NCBI GenBank assembly: GCA_002633005.1
Contig: NMRA01000174.1
Coordinates: forward strand, 62,001 to 126,000
Length of the DNA stretch: 64,000 nucleotides
Reading direction: 5' to 3'
From: Phoronis australis
Taxonomy: Eukaryota > Phoronida > Phoronidae
Shown here in pieces: positions 53,101 to 60,303 of this stretch. The translations under genes and the position numbers were made by a program. The notes under the pieces are model-generated. The model was not told the origin of the DNA. It did not search any database and was given only the letters and a program-made list of their open reading frames with translations. The stretch's first letter is position 1. Every line of letters starts with the position of its first letter.

Positions 53101-56100
53101 GGGAAAGAGTACATTAACATGAATGTACACAATTTTACATTTTTATTACTTCCTTTCTGTTGTATACTCGTTTACAACATACTCCATTAACGTTGAAATA
53201 CTTTTTAGTAAACTTTATTGAGTTTGCTTTTTCAAACTGCATTTACTGATGAAATTACAGTTTTGTTGGTTCCTCGCACTCACCACAAAGATTGAATCTG
53301 CCATTCACTGAAGAGCAGATGAGACGGTTACGCTCTGCAGGGAACAACATTTGTAACGTTGGTAGGTCTTTGATTTGATTTGGTCGCTGTGTTTTTTCTG
53401 TTTTTGGCATTCAAACTTGCCGAAGAGACTCTCTTTATTGCAAAAAAACCAGAGAAAAGCCAGCCGAGCTCACGACCCAACTCATTGGTGCTGCAAGTCA
53501 GCGCTTGTTCTATGTTCAGATGGAGTCGAGCTAAAGACTGGGTCGAGAGGGTTTTGGGTCGTGGGGTCGAGGGGTTGTGGGTAGAGGGGGTTGAGGGATT
53601 GAGGGAGTCAAAGGGGTTTTAGAACTATCTGAAATGTGCTACGTCTGTCTTGCCATACCAAATAAGGAGACGTGCTTTGCCTTGTGAGAAAAAAATCTAC
53701 GAAGTGGTGAGCAGTTGACAGATTGTTTTTTTTTTATTTGAAACTAAACGAAAATGGTTTGATATCAACAGAAATTAAAAATCTTTAGGAACAAACCCTA
53801 AAAATTCCTGGTGAGCAGGTTGAATTCTGTTTCATCGCGTCAGAGGTCTCTTTAATGGTTGGGTGGTTTCTTTGTTAGTTGTTAAAGAATAGAGGAGAAA
53901 ATGGAATGCTAAACGGAAATTTAGGTACTTGAGAAATTTCTATTCAAAACTTGGGAGCTGGAACCTGGCTTCAAAAAGAAAACAAAAAAGAGAAAGTGTA
54001 TTGCACATGTTGATATCAGTGGTAAACTTTACACACTTTGACAGTGCTAAGAAAGGTTAAAGCACTGTGGAATGTTGTTTAACATGGCTTCTCAAAAGTA
54101 ATGAAACCCACGTCATAACATAGTAATTCCCTTTGGTTGAAATCTGGGAAATTCCTTTCAGTTTACTGTTAACTAGTACAGGCGACCACTTTTGACTTGA
54201 ATAGGTACAATTTATTAAAACAACAGAGATCGAAGCAAGCAAAATCAAGGGAACCCCCGATCCAGTGGCTTAAGCCCAAGCAAGTACAGTAAAGGCATTC
54301 GCAAGCGGTGTCGATGTGATTGGTATACTTCCCACCAAGGCATGTGCATTGATGTACACACACGGAATTCCGTGTGTCGTTCATCATGTTTCCACAGGGC
54401 CACTTTTCAATATAGGTGGCGCTGAGTCAGAGGGTATGGTAAACTTATTAAGACCAGAGTCTTTCCTGTTCTCTTTGATATTGTTATGATTGAGAGCGAA
54501 CCGTCAAAGAAATTTTTATTTCCTGGTTAATTTAATATTGTTACCATAGTAATATGTCACAAGATATGGATGTAATATCCAATGCATTGATCAAAGACAG
54601 ACTACACATGATTGCTCAAACGGTTGTTTTGTCTGCTCAGGATATCTAATAATGATGACACTCTGGACACTGATTGACAATTGTGTCATTTTTTTGAAAA
54701 TAGATATGTCAAATCTATTAGAGTTCAAGTCACTACGCAGTTAATGAGGTATAAACTCATCAATTATGCCTTCATAATTCTGATACTTCAGAAAATATAT
54801 TTCCTATTCGGGTATGTTTTGAAGATTTTTATCTCCAACCATGGGAACGGTTGGAAATTATTTTTAACACACGTATAATGAATAATAAAATTTATTATAA
54901 AACATACACAACAACTGCTAAATGTGCTATATAAATGGTCTGCTTTTCACGTCTTCCACTACTACGCTTTTTTGTCGTCATTATATATCCAACCAAAACA
55001 TCACTAATGGGCCATCACAGATGGAAAGCTGTGACCTCAGCTATCATGCCTCAAGTAATTAGTTAACCTCAAGTCATTGTTGCTGACACACAGCAGGACA
55101 CAATGCTGAATGTTGTTGTCAAGTGATGTAATAATTGATATTTATTGGCTGCTGTATAATTGGCTAAGTACTGAGCTCACCTCATCCAAGGTACCTAAAC
55201 TACACAGTCAACGGACTCATAAACACGACTCACGGAGCTGCAAACAACGTCCACTGACTCACAAACACGGGAACGGACTCATAAAACACAATCCACGCAC
55301 CCAAATACACGGGACGTGGACTCATATTCACGAGGAAACATGGTTAACGGACCGCCAAACACGGTTTACGGACAAAATGAATATGTCAGCTGACCCAGGA
55401 AGCCGATGAGTCTGTGACCCGTGTTTGGCGGTCCGTTAACCATGTTTAATTGTGAATATGAGTCCGTGTCCTGTGTATTTGTGTGCGTGGATCGTGTTTT
55501 GTGAGTCCGTGCCCGTGTTTATGAGTCCGTTGACCGTGTAGTTTAGGTACCTTGTCATCAACAGCACTGACTTGCACTCTGAAGGTTAAAGAAATCCAGC
55601 AACAGGGAAGGAAGTGACACATTCACTTCACCGCTTTGTGAGGCAAATTCCTCATTCCTTTTTGCCATAGTTGAGCTACGAACTGAAACATTTCGAGGTA
55701 GTTATCTCTCTGTCTGCATTGACCCTAACACCGCTACAGAGAAACTTTTTGACACTGGATAGGGCAAAAGTTTGAACAAAAGTTATGAAAAAATTTAATG
55801 TGGAGAACTAGGTTAATTATAACAGTTTACTCTGATTAGCCTGAAAAACCTGTTATATTACAGACCTGACAAACGTCGTGAACGTTTTTTTTTACAAAAA
55901 AAAAAACAGTAGAGAGTATAGAAGGTAGACATGCAACGAAACAACTCACCAGCCTCAACTTTTCACTAGGTACAAAGCAGGCCGAGCAAGCTGCCAGTAA
56001 GTTCCATGTGTACAGACGGCATTCCTCGCTGGGGTTCTCATTTGACTGCCTCATCAGCTGACAGTAGATCTCGTCTCGCAGATCGCTTTTGTCTATCACT

Positions 56101-56180
56101 GTGGCGATGATGCTCTGAAGGGCAACAGCAGCTGCATGGGGATCAGACTTGTACGAGCCCCGTGTGTATTTGCATATGTC
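20006..56180 (-). CDS. Tandem MyTH4-FERM tail of an unconventional myosin (class XXII-like), 3' part of the gene
   Basis: Twenty-one exons join in consistent phase to a 1,051-residue C-terminal fragment ending in TAA. Order: MyTH4 (residues 1-120, RDEIYCQLMRQSNENPS), FERM (about 125-512), linker (515-590), MyTH4 (590-735, NELYLQLIRQTT), FERM (735-1035), short Ser-rich tail. MyTH4-FERM modules bind microtubules and membrane-protein tails; in MYO7, MYO10 and MYO15 they move cargo in filopodia or stereocilia. I see no SH3 (no ALYDY-like motif) between FERM1 and the second MyTH4, unlike MYO7, and two FERM domains unlike invertebrate MYO15 as I recall it. Tandem MyTH4-FERM without SH3 is what I recall for class XXII myosins; this is inference. 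The motor and IQ exons are not found, so a motorless MyTH4-FERM protein cannot be excluded. Confidence 0.85.
20380..20496 (-). CDS. Myosin tail exon 20: FERM2 F3
   Basis: 39 codons, phase 0 to 0. Encodes EILCVIDYKSITSYTASSDD and ITITVRGKKEKTIVFQTDQ. The donor is GTCTGA, weaker than the others. Confidence 0.9.
21186..21269 (-). CDS. Myosin tail exon 19: FERM2 F3
   Basis: 28 codons, phase 0 to 0. Encodes QSQSSSLPETLWMVVLQTGL followed by RLLPCKGQ, the first strands of the PTB-like F3 lobe. Found only through splice sites and phase. Confidence 0.9.
21655..21850 (+). repeat. Dispersed repeat family C, copy 1
   Basis: Matches 26846-27030 in direct orientation: AGGCCTTTTG, then AAGGTCAGTGAAAGCAGTTC and ACTGTCCCAGTTG, ending around GATTCTGAATA or AATTCTGAATA. 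Confidence 0.75.
22379..22547 (-). CDS. Myosin tail exon 18: FERM2 F2
   Basis: Phase 2 to 0. Contains LVRILPLHVRD and VLKKWHLFGATHFTVK. The W.LFGA..F.VK motif marks the F2-F3 junction. Confidence 0.94.
23094..23161 (-). CDS. Myosin tail exon 17: FERM2 F2
   Basis: 68 bp, phase 0 to 2. Encodes LQLCALIAQADHGPHGNASV; LQLCALIAQAD..G is a typical F2 helix. Confidence 0.92.
23578..23697 (-). CDS. Myosin tail exon 16: FERM2 F2 start
   Basis: 40 codons, phase 0 to 0. Contains KRLFLFPFLNPCDPVECEVL and LRHQLTLDIYAQKIPVD, the usual entry to the F2 helical lobe. Confidence 0.92.
23951..24054 (-). CDS. Myosin tail exon 15: FERM2 F1 end
   Basis: Phase 1 to 0. Encodes VSLIHDERLADSLYKWENLG and LIKFVFK, matching the LAD...KWE pattern. 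Confidence 0.92.
25192..25273 (-). CDS. Myosin tail exon 14: FERM2 F1
   Basis: Phase 0 to 1. Encodes ICSVVKAKIGMKSDASGFHI followed by VEVFGLE, the helix and strand of a FERM F1 lobe. Confidence 0.92.
26423..26572 (-). CDS. Myosin tail exon 13: MyTH4 end and FERM2 F1 start
   Basis: 50 codons, phase 0 to 0. Contains RCHPPSLEEMKSLL (MyTH4 terminus) and WCYVQFDSAATVEE (first strands of FERM F1). Confidence 0.93.
26846..27030 (+). repeat. Dispersed repeat family C, copy 2
   Basis: Diverged copy of 21655-21850 lying in the intron between myosin-tail exons 12 and 13. Confidence 0.75.
27248..27420 (-). CDS. Myosin tail exon 12: second MyTH4
   Basis: Phase 1 to 0. Encodes CGLYHWRLLVLLCCTVLPAQ, LVLTYLQHHLVHAKHGTAKS and EIIRFCSK, matching the helix-rich second half of MyTH4. 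Confidence 0.93.
28162..28284 (-). CDS. Myosin tail exon 11: second MyTH4 core
   Basis: Phase 1 to 1. Contains ICNELYLQLIRQTTYHP, the MyTH4 signature with Asn replacing the Arg-Asp of the first domain. Confidence 0.93.
28562..28758 (-). CDS. Myosin tail exon 10: linker and start of the second MyTH4
   Basis: Phase 2 to 1. Encodes IHRQVMKVDRNQRHSVEAAM and AFKTYEEEEQVIKMLNPILF. The latter resembles the helix that leads into MyTH4. Confidence 0.88.
29523..30972. repeat. Left copy of a 1.45-kb duplication containing a myosin exon
   Basis: Aligns with 31122-32650 nearly end to end with scattered substitutions and indels; the right copy carries an extra block of roughly 90 bp near 32110-32200. The right copy begins immediately after the N at 31121. 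Confidence 0.9.
30047..30171 (-). CDS. Myosin tail exon 9, left-hand copy
   Basis: Same length, splice sites and phase as 31650-31774, starting NVDLFQVRDSIEECRISLVC. Both copies are open. Either joins correctly to exons 8 and 10; the two in series do not. Most likely the second allele of one exon. Confidence 0.75.
31121..31121. other. Single-N assembly join
   Basis: One N separates the two copies of the 1.45-kb duplication. The base after it restarts sequence already present 1.6 kb to the left. Confidence 0.9.
31122..32650. repeat. Right copy of the 1.45-kb duplication
   Basis: Starts AAACCATTTTCCATGACGCA, the same bases found at 29523. Carries the second copy of myosin-tail exon 9. Divergence begins near GTTGTTCCA at the right end, where repeat family D starts. 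Confidence 0.9.
31650..31774 (-). CDS. Myosin tail exon 9, right-hand copy
   Basis: 125 bp, phase 0 to 2, starting IVDLFQVRDSIEECRISLVC and ending KFLKSAFR. The same exon is present at 30047-30171 with one residue changed (N for I at its first codon). Because 125 is not a multiple of three, using both would shift the frame. See the N at 31121. Confidence 0.8.
32601..33027 (+). mobile_element. Repeat family D, copy 1 (about 420 bp, GAGCAAATTGACAC inverted motifs)
   Basis: Aligns with the reverse complement of 58883-59303. It carries several inverted copies of a short motif (GAGCAAATTGACAC and its complement GTGTCAATTTGCTC, variants included) near both ends and inside. The reading frames it contains are shared by both copies but have no start context or known domain, so I read it as non-coding. 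Confidence 0.75.
33352..33741 (-). CDS. Myosin tail exon 8: FERM1 end of F2 and F3
   Basis: 130 codons, phase 0 to 0, the longest exon in the window. Begins KHGKNLSNEDAMLKYINICL and includes PLFGSVSL (the F2-F3 junction of FERM domains) and HRSGIKVLCP (F3 PTB-like lobe). Confidence 0.93.
34875..34968 (-). CDS. Myosin tail exon 7: FERM1 F2
   Basis: Phase 2 to 0. Encodes YADACEHFFPKSLQRKM and ends ELPIYHM. Identified by splice sites, open frame and phase fit between two secure FERM exons. Confidence 0.87.
35815..36180 (+). repeat. Dispersed repeat family A, copy 2
   Basis: Same order of blocks as 10328-10630; a possible third partial copy lies near 35020-35240. Confidence 0.5.
36628..36725 (-). 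CDS. Myosin tail exon 6: FERM1 F2
   Basis: Phase 0 to 2. Encodes MDCYDISLSIAQQLAGLQAQ followed by VTWGPHDANEDL, matching the F2 pattern LA.LQAQ..WG. Confidence 0.92.
38049..38418 (-). CDS. Myosin tail exon 5: Ser-rich insert and FERM1 F2 start
   Basis: Phase 2 to 0. About 85 residues rich in Ser, Thr, Lys and Arg (with SRSTSGSP and STTNDMLTPTKQK) precede RFMLRKRFINDSDLRDPVAV and HLLYHQAVHSVTE, the F1-F2 junction. The insert is much longer than the usual linker here and looks disordered. Confidence 0.92.
39296..39640. repeat. 14-bp minisatellite with two unit types
   Basis: About 10 units of GCTGACCGACCGGT-type sequence, then about 11 units of CTAGTACTGACCCA-type sequence. The first type carries the palindrome ACCGGT, the second ACTAGT. 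The array ends about 14 bp from the donor of myosin-tail exon 4 (39654). Confidence 0.9.
39654..39724 (-). CDS. Myosin tail exon 4: end of the FERM1 F1 lobe
   Basis: A 71-bp exon encoding NYMNEFDYIKEDEYVADIVA followed by SWE. The YVADIV..WE pattern is typical of FERM domains in myosin tails. Its donor abuts a minisatellite (see 39296-39640). Confidence 0.9.
41060..41400 (+). repeat. Short relative of the 2790-3660 array
   Basis: Begins AAATGGCCACTCAGGGCGCA and has ACCACTAGGGGCAGA near 41220, then TAGTCGAAACAGTCC. It ends in a region like AATATATACCCACACATAAA, matching the end of the larger array. Confidence 0.6.
42054..42212 (-). CDS. Myosin tail exon 3: FERM1 F1 lobe
   Basis: 53 codons, phase 0 to 0. 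Contains MVRVYFPDEKIKLINVHPTM and SAEGWAVFE, resembling the KVYFPDD and SEGFSLF segments of MYO7 FERM domains. Confidence 0.93.
42476..42665 (+). repeat. GGT/GAT-rich simple repeat
   Basis: Impure trinucleotide tract of GGT, GTT, GAT and GGC. It is open in two plus-strand frames only because of its triplet composition, and lies in the intron between myosin-tail exons 2 and 3. Confidence 0.85.
42780..43190 (+). repeat. Dispersed repeat family E, copy 1
   Basis: Shares ordered blocks with 56690-57060: TGAGCT, then ACATTTTCTAATAA, then GTACCAAAGCTAAAA, and a block like GGGACTGCTTCATGCAA (GGGACTACTTCATGCAA in the other copy). Confidence 0.65.
44673..44801 (-). CDS. Myosin tail exon 2: end of the first MyTH4
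   Basis: 43 codons, phase 0 to 0. Contains CLKSHLLHCKDP and RKPRKYPPSTDEIM, the usual MyTH4 ending (RKYPPS..E). It is separated from the previous exon by an 11.1-kb intron. Confidence 0.93.
45236..45790 (+). repeat. Tandem duplication of about 300 bp
   Basis: Two diverged direct copies in a row: each begins CAACTAAGGTATGTTTTTC, continues with CTCAGAAATGGATGAT, and ends in a C-rich block (CACCCCCCAGCCCC; CACCCACATCCC). Confidence 0.75.
47033..47554. mobile_element. 522-bp inverted-repeat element (MITE-like)
   Basis: Left end AGTGCTTTCCCATTAG; right end, reverse complemented, AGTGCTGTCCCATTAG. Further inside, GAAACTTCACTTTTACC and its counterpart GAAGTTCCACTTACC extend the similarity to about 45 bp. 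No coding capacity and no clear target duplication. Confidence 0.75.
51030..51822. mobile_element. Foldback-type element with long imperfect inverted arms
   Basis: The left arm (51030-51260) and right arm (51580-51822) are inverted copies: ATGGAAAGCCAAAG, ATTAAATTCTCTGCAG, CTATAATTTA and AGGAC appear in order, with complements in reverse order on the right. The right half also holds six copies of an 18-bp unit (CTGGCTTAAAATTTTCTC) at about 51464-51571 that grade into diverged copies in the arm. Confidence 0.75.
51464..51571 (+). repeat. 18-bp tandem repeat inside the foldback element
   Basis: Six near-identical units CTGGCTTAAAATTTTCTC. The unit is a multiple of three, which creates an artificial open frame of repeated SWLKIF. 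Confidence 0.9.
52803..53629. mobile_element. 827-bp element with C-rich inverted ends
   Basis: The left end GATAGTTCTAAAATCCCTTC is followed by a tract of CAACCC, TTGACCC and CTCGACCCC to 52866. The right end (53520-53629) is its inverted counterpart, GGGTCGAGG-type repeats closing with TTTTAGAACTATC. The middle is ordinary AT-rich sequence. Confidence 0.75.
55187..55554. mobile_element. 368-bp near-palindromic element with a TCATC target duplication
   Basis: Begins CAAGGTACCTAAACTAC and ends GTAGTTTAGGTACCTTG. The two halves pair along almost their whole length around a centre near 55370, with repeated CGGACTCATAAACACG-like blocks. It is bounded by TCATC at 55182-55186 and 55555-55559. A transcript would fold into a long hairpin. 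Confidence 0.88.
55950..56180 (-). CDS. Myosin tail exon 1 of those visible: first MyTH4 core
   Basis: 77 codons, phase 0 to 0, between CTTCTCAG and GTGAGT. Contains DKSDLRDEIYCQLMRQSNEN, the signature of the MyTH4 domain, and CSACFVPSEKLRL. Preceding MyTH4 residues must lie in an exon further right that I did not find. Confidence 0.95.
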
Positions 56181-56689
56181 CTGAGAAGACGAAATAGGTT
56201 ATATGTTTCCATGATGAACCACATACAATTTTTGATAGTAAGTTTGATCTTGGACACTAGATTGAAGAGCAGTGTTACATGGACACTAGGAACAACAATA
56301 TCGACTGAGCACAGCAGTGTAGGCATACTAGATCAGTGGAACGTCAGCCCCCCTCCCAGTCTAATGACTGGCTGAAGCAATGATCCATGGGGCAGCGAGA
56401 GGCTGTCTGGTGGTCAGCTCAGATTGAAGACACTTTGGCTGTAAGTATGCCTATGAACACTTGCCAAAATGTTAACTCTCAATAACCATTCCCTAAATAC
56501 AGGTGCACAAGAATGAGGTACGACAGCCTTTCTTACTTCAATACCTGGCATGCTTGGGCCAAACACCCACCATCTATTATTGGGCAAATGCTCGTACCCA
56601 CTTACTCAATTCACACACAAACAGGACTTATGGTTCCTGAAGGAACCAAGGGTTGCAAGAAGTATTCCCCATAGAGACTATGTTCTCCA

Positions 56690-57060
56690 AATTTTCATAG
56701 CATTTGTAGACATTGTTTTCTCACCAATGCTATATTTTTTCTATCACTTTGTGTTCATTGTGAGCTTTTTTACATTTTCTAATAAGCCATGAAATCTGAG
56801 CTCTTCTTCCAATGAAATTAAACAATGAGAAAGTCCTTAAACCAGGTGTTGCATGAAAAGCTCCCTATTAATTTTCAATAACAAATAACTTACACTTGAT
56901 GTGTATCAAAGCTAAAACTTAAGGTAGCAATGAAGATAGAATACCACTGAAAAAAGGATATTCAGTGTTCGCACAATGTCTTCAAGTGCACAGAAAATTT
57001 ACAGAACATAGCCGACTCTATTGGGACTACTTCATGCAACTGAATCATTCACATATCTTT
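56690..57060 (+). repeat. Dispersed repeat family E, copy 2
   Basis: Same block order as 42780-43190, including TACATTTTCTAATAA and GTATCAAAGCTAAAACTTAA. Confidence 0.65.
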
Positions 57061-58882
57061 CTGATTTCGCATTTTATCTCCAGTCCATCAAAAAACATTG
57101 AATCTACTTGACTGTGAACTCACTAGCAGCACATTGCCTACGTTATGGTATTTTTTATTTTCTTTCCAGCCTGAAGCAAATGCAACTCCCTCAGGTTGTA
57201 AATGTTCACACCAAGTTTTCACAAAGTTTTCTTTGAAACAGCAATGCTTGGCTTAACTCACAGCCTTTGAAGATTTTCTCTTTAAACACCATGGGTGTTA
57301 ACCAACACAAATACAGACATACCTACAACATACAGCATGAGGTTGCCTTTACAAATTACACCTTACCTACACTGATCACCAGGGTGACAGCACATTACAA
57401 CACCCTTTATGTTGCCAATGCAAGACCAATCTGGTAGAAATAATTACAGGGCACTACTTTCTAATATAGATTTTCATGCTCAATTAATTCTAGCATGTCT
57501 TTGTGAATACCTCTCTGACTTTCTGTTTGGCTGGGGCATATATTCTTTTAATGCTCTTGCCAGAATTCCTTTGGTGTCCTAGAAGATTGGGCTGGGGGAT
57601 TAAGCACCTAGCCCAGCCTAGTCTTGGTTTAGCAAGGTTTCTAAACGCTATTCTCATGGCATGTCGGTTTTACCATTCTGATAACATGTTTCATAAAAAT
57701 GTCTTATCCATTCTACATTACAAGATCACCTAGAAATATTTTGACTTCAGAGAACACTTCTAAGGAGTTCTTAAAACAACTAGGACATGTGCACTTAGTA
57801 CTAGATAAGAGGAAATAATTTCTGAAAATGCAGTGGGTTATCCCATCTTAAACATGAAAATTGTTAATGGAACATAAATATTGTATTTAATTGGCACCCA
57901 GGTAAGTCCTGCTTTGATAACTTCTAATACAAAGTAACTTATTCATCCATATTCAGCTAAAGAGCATTTGCCACATTTTGCAATGATCTCATCAAAGGTT
58001 AATATTGACTTGTGCATCTCCCAGGAAATCATAATCAACATTAACCTAATCACCACTGACTTAAAGAGCTCAAATGTAACAAACGAGACACGTCATTGGT
58101 TCATAATGTAAATTTACTCTAGATTAAATTGTGATCTGCAAGCTCAGGCACACTAACTTAATTTTCATGGATGGTAAAAATTCCATGATCACACCTCAGA
58201 ATTCCAGCTATGATTCTCTAAACTCCAACTCAGATTACCAAACACGGTACATCTTCTATATACAAATCCCTAGACTCGCACCTTTGAACATCAAAAAAGC
58301 AAAGACAATGAACCTTAAATGAAGACCAAACACTAGTCCTGAGACCAGACCTTAAGGTGTACCTTTAAATTCCAGCTACAGACTAGAGTTGCGGCCATGG
58401 AATCTGGTTCCAGCCATAAGATTTTTCATCAGATAAAGAGCATTTTCGATACAGGTGAGGAGTTTAGGGGAGTAGGTCTGAGGATTTTTGTAGTGGATAA
58501 TTTGACGTCCTGTGTCACGGTAAAGGAATTGTTTTCATCTCCTGAATACAGCAGTGAATTTCCATTAAACTTTTATACATATGATTCTGGTGATGTCGCT
58601 TACAAAACGTTCAACAATTTTAGTGACAATTCAAGGCAAATAAATTAGCTTCATCAGCTCATTTGTTTCTGAAGCAACATGTTTTTCAGTGAAAGATCCT
58701 TGTAACCGAAAATGCTTATAGTACAAATTCTATACACAACAAAGGTCCAATAGTTTACTACAAAATGAAACCACATTGCATCCAAGTTAATGTTGTGGTT
58801 ACAAACCAAACATTGTTTATATTTTGTTGGACATGAAAACATCCATGCTTGGTAAAGTTACAACTTCTAATCAATAGTCGGG

Positions 58883-59303
58883 TTTAGATATCAATTTTTG
58901 GCCTAGCACAACTGACACCGAGCAAATTGAGCCATGTGCTGCTGTTTACACACACAACTCTTAACTGTGGCAAGACCGAAATTGCAGAGGCTGGAGATAC
59001 TGGATTGCACATGCGCAGGTTTACAAATGACGAGAGTTGCAGAGACAAAGAACCCGTACGTAGGTCATTAAGCAAGCGCAGTAGAGACGATCCTTTCCGC
59101 CTTGCCCCAGTTTTGCGTTTAGACATATAATTGACACGGAGCAAGATGTTCGGGTGCAAATTGCTCTACCTCTGAGTCATAAACGGGTGGCAAAATTTGC
59201 CACTGCAGTGTCAATTTGCTCCGTGTCAGTCCCGTTTACACACTGGAACAACTCCTTCCATGTCAGCTGATTCGTGTCAACTTTTGAAGTGTAAACGGCA
59301 CTT
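58883..59303 (-). mobile_element. Repeat family D, copy 2
   Basis: Reverse-strand copy of 32601-33027, alignable throughout with moderate divergence and the same inverted GAGCAAATTGACAC-type motifs. Confidence 0.75.
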
Positions 59304-60263
59304 ATGAAAGTTCCCATGTCTTTGTGCTTCCTCAGCAGCAGAGAATTTTGGCACCACAAATGAGTATACATTTTTACATTGTCTTTAGCCATCTCTGCTG
59401 TCATAGGTGAAGTGGCTTATAATTACCCCCAAGGCTTTTATAGTACCTTTGCTATCCATATTGTGTGCAGTGAGCAGATGAATACTGGCTGTGAAGCCGC
59501 ACAGCCAGTCACTTATTGGGACTCTAGTTGTGTCAACAGAGCATTTTTGTCTTGTGGTCATTACTGGCTTTCATCTGATAGTATTATCAAGCTTGTTAAT
59601 TCTGATGGCATAAACTATCACTGCCCTGATCATTGAACCAGGGGATTGCACAGACTCTGTAATGGTGAACTTAACAAGACAATAATCTAAATGTCCAAAC
59701 CAAGTTTGTTTTCAAAGGGTCATAGTCACAGCATGCCACCCATGGCATCAGATCCCAGATTTCTGAGTGTCGCAATAATTAATCAACCTGTTGTGTTGGT
59801 TTTCCATATATGTCTGCCTCAGGAAAAACAAAAGCACTGTTTAAATGACAGCAAACACAAACCTTTTGGACATCTTAAGCATAATTCATGTTCTATTGTA
59901 CAAAATCAGATTATCTAGGACTTACTTATCAATAATGCAAATTCCCTGGTGTCCAATTCAAGCCTCAAAAGCATTGCCCTAAACTCAGTTCTCCTTTGTC
60001 ATAGAGATAATAAAACACACAATAAGATTGACCATAAGTTCTGAAATGTCAAACTTTCCTAGTTGAGTTGGAACAATCAAAGAACTGTTTGTGGCATATC
60101 TAATAATATACATAGGCAAATTTAGGGAGCCAACCACAATCTGAAAATAAACTCCATCAGCATACCAATTTTATAGCCTAAGCAGACACTTCCATTGGAA
60201 ACTATGGCTGCATGGGCCCGAATCACAACATCTTAGAACTGGCGGTGATGTATACAACAAATT

Positions 60264-60301
<38 letters not shown>

Positions 60302-60303
60302 GT
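60264..60303 (+). repeat. ACATAT hexanucleotide microsatellite
   Basis: About six units of ACATAT. Confidence 0.9.

Larger units (their letters stand above)
44802..55949 (-). other. 11.1-kb intron between myosin-tail exons 1 and 2
   Basis: The largest intron in the window. It holds five separately listed repeats (45236-45790, 47033-47554, 51030-51822, 52803-53629, 55187-55554). The remaining sequence is AT-rich with no supported gene on either strand. Confidence 0.65.

Noticed and set aside
57511-57578. Minus-strand open block with CTTCTAG acceptor and GTATTC donor reading GILARALKEYMPQPNRKSE, possible upstream myosin exon
   Set aside because: It leaves in phase 2 while the next known exon enters in phase 0, no bridging exon was found, and the sequence does not fit the expected start of MyTH4.
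58397-58648. Plus-strand 83-codon open frame with a good start context (GCCATGG) and a possible donor after 20 codons
   Set aside because: No downstream exon, domain or family resemblance could be found.
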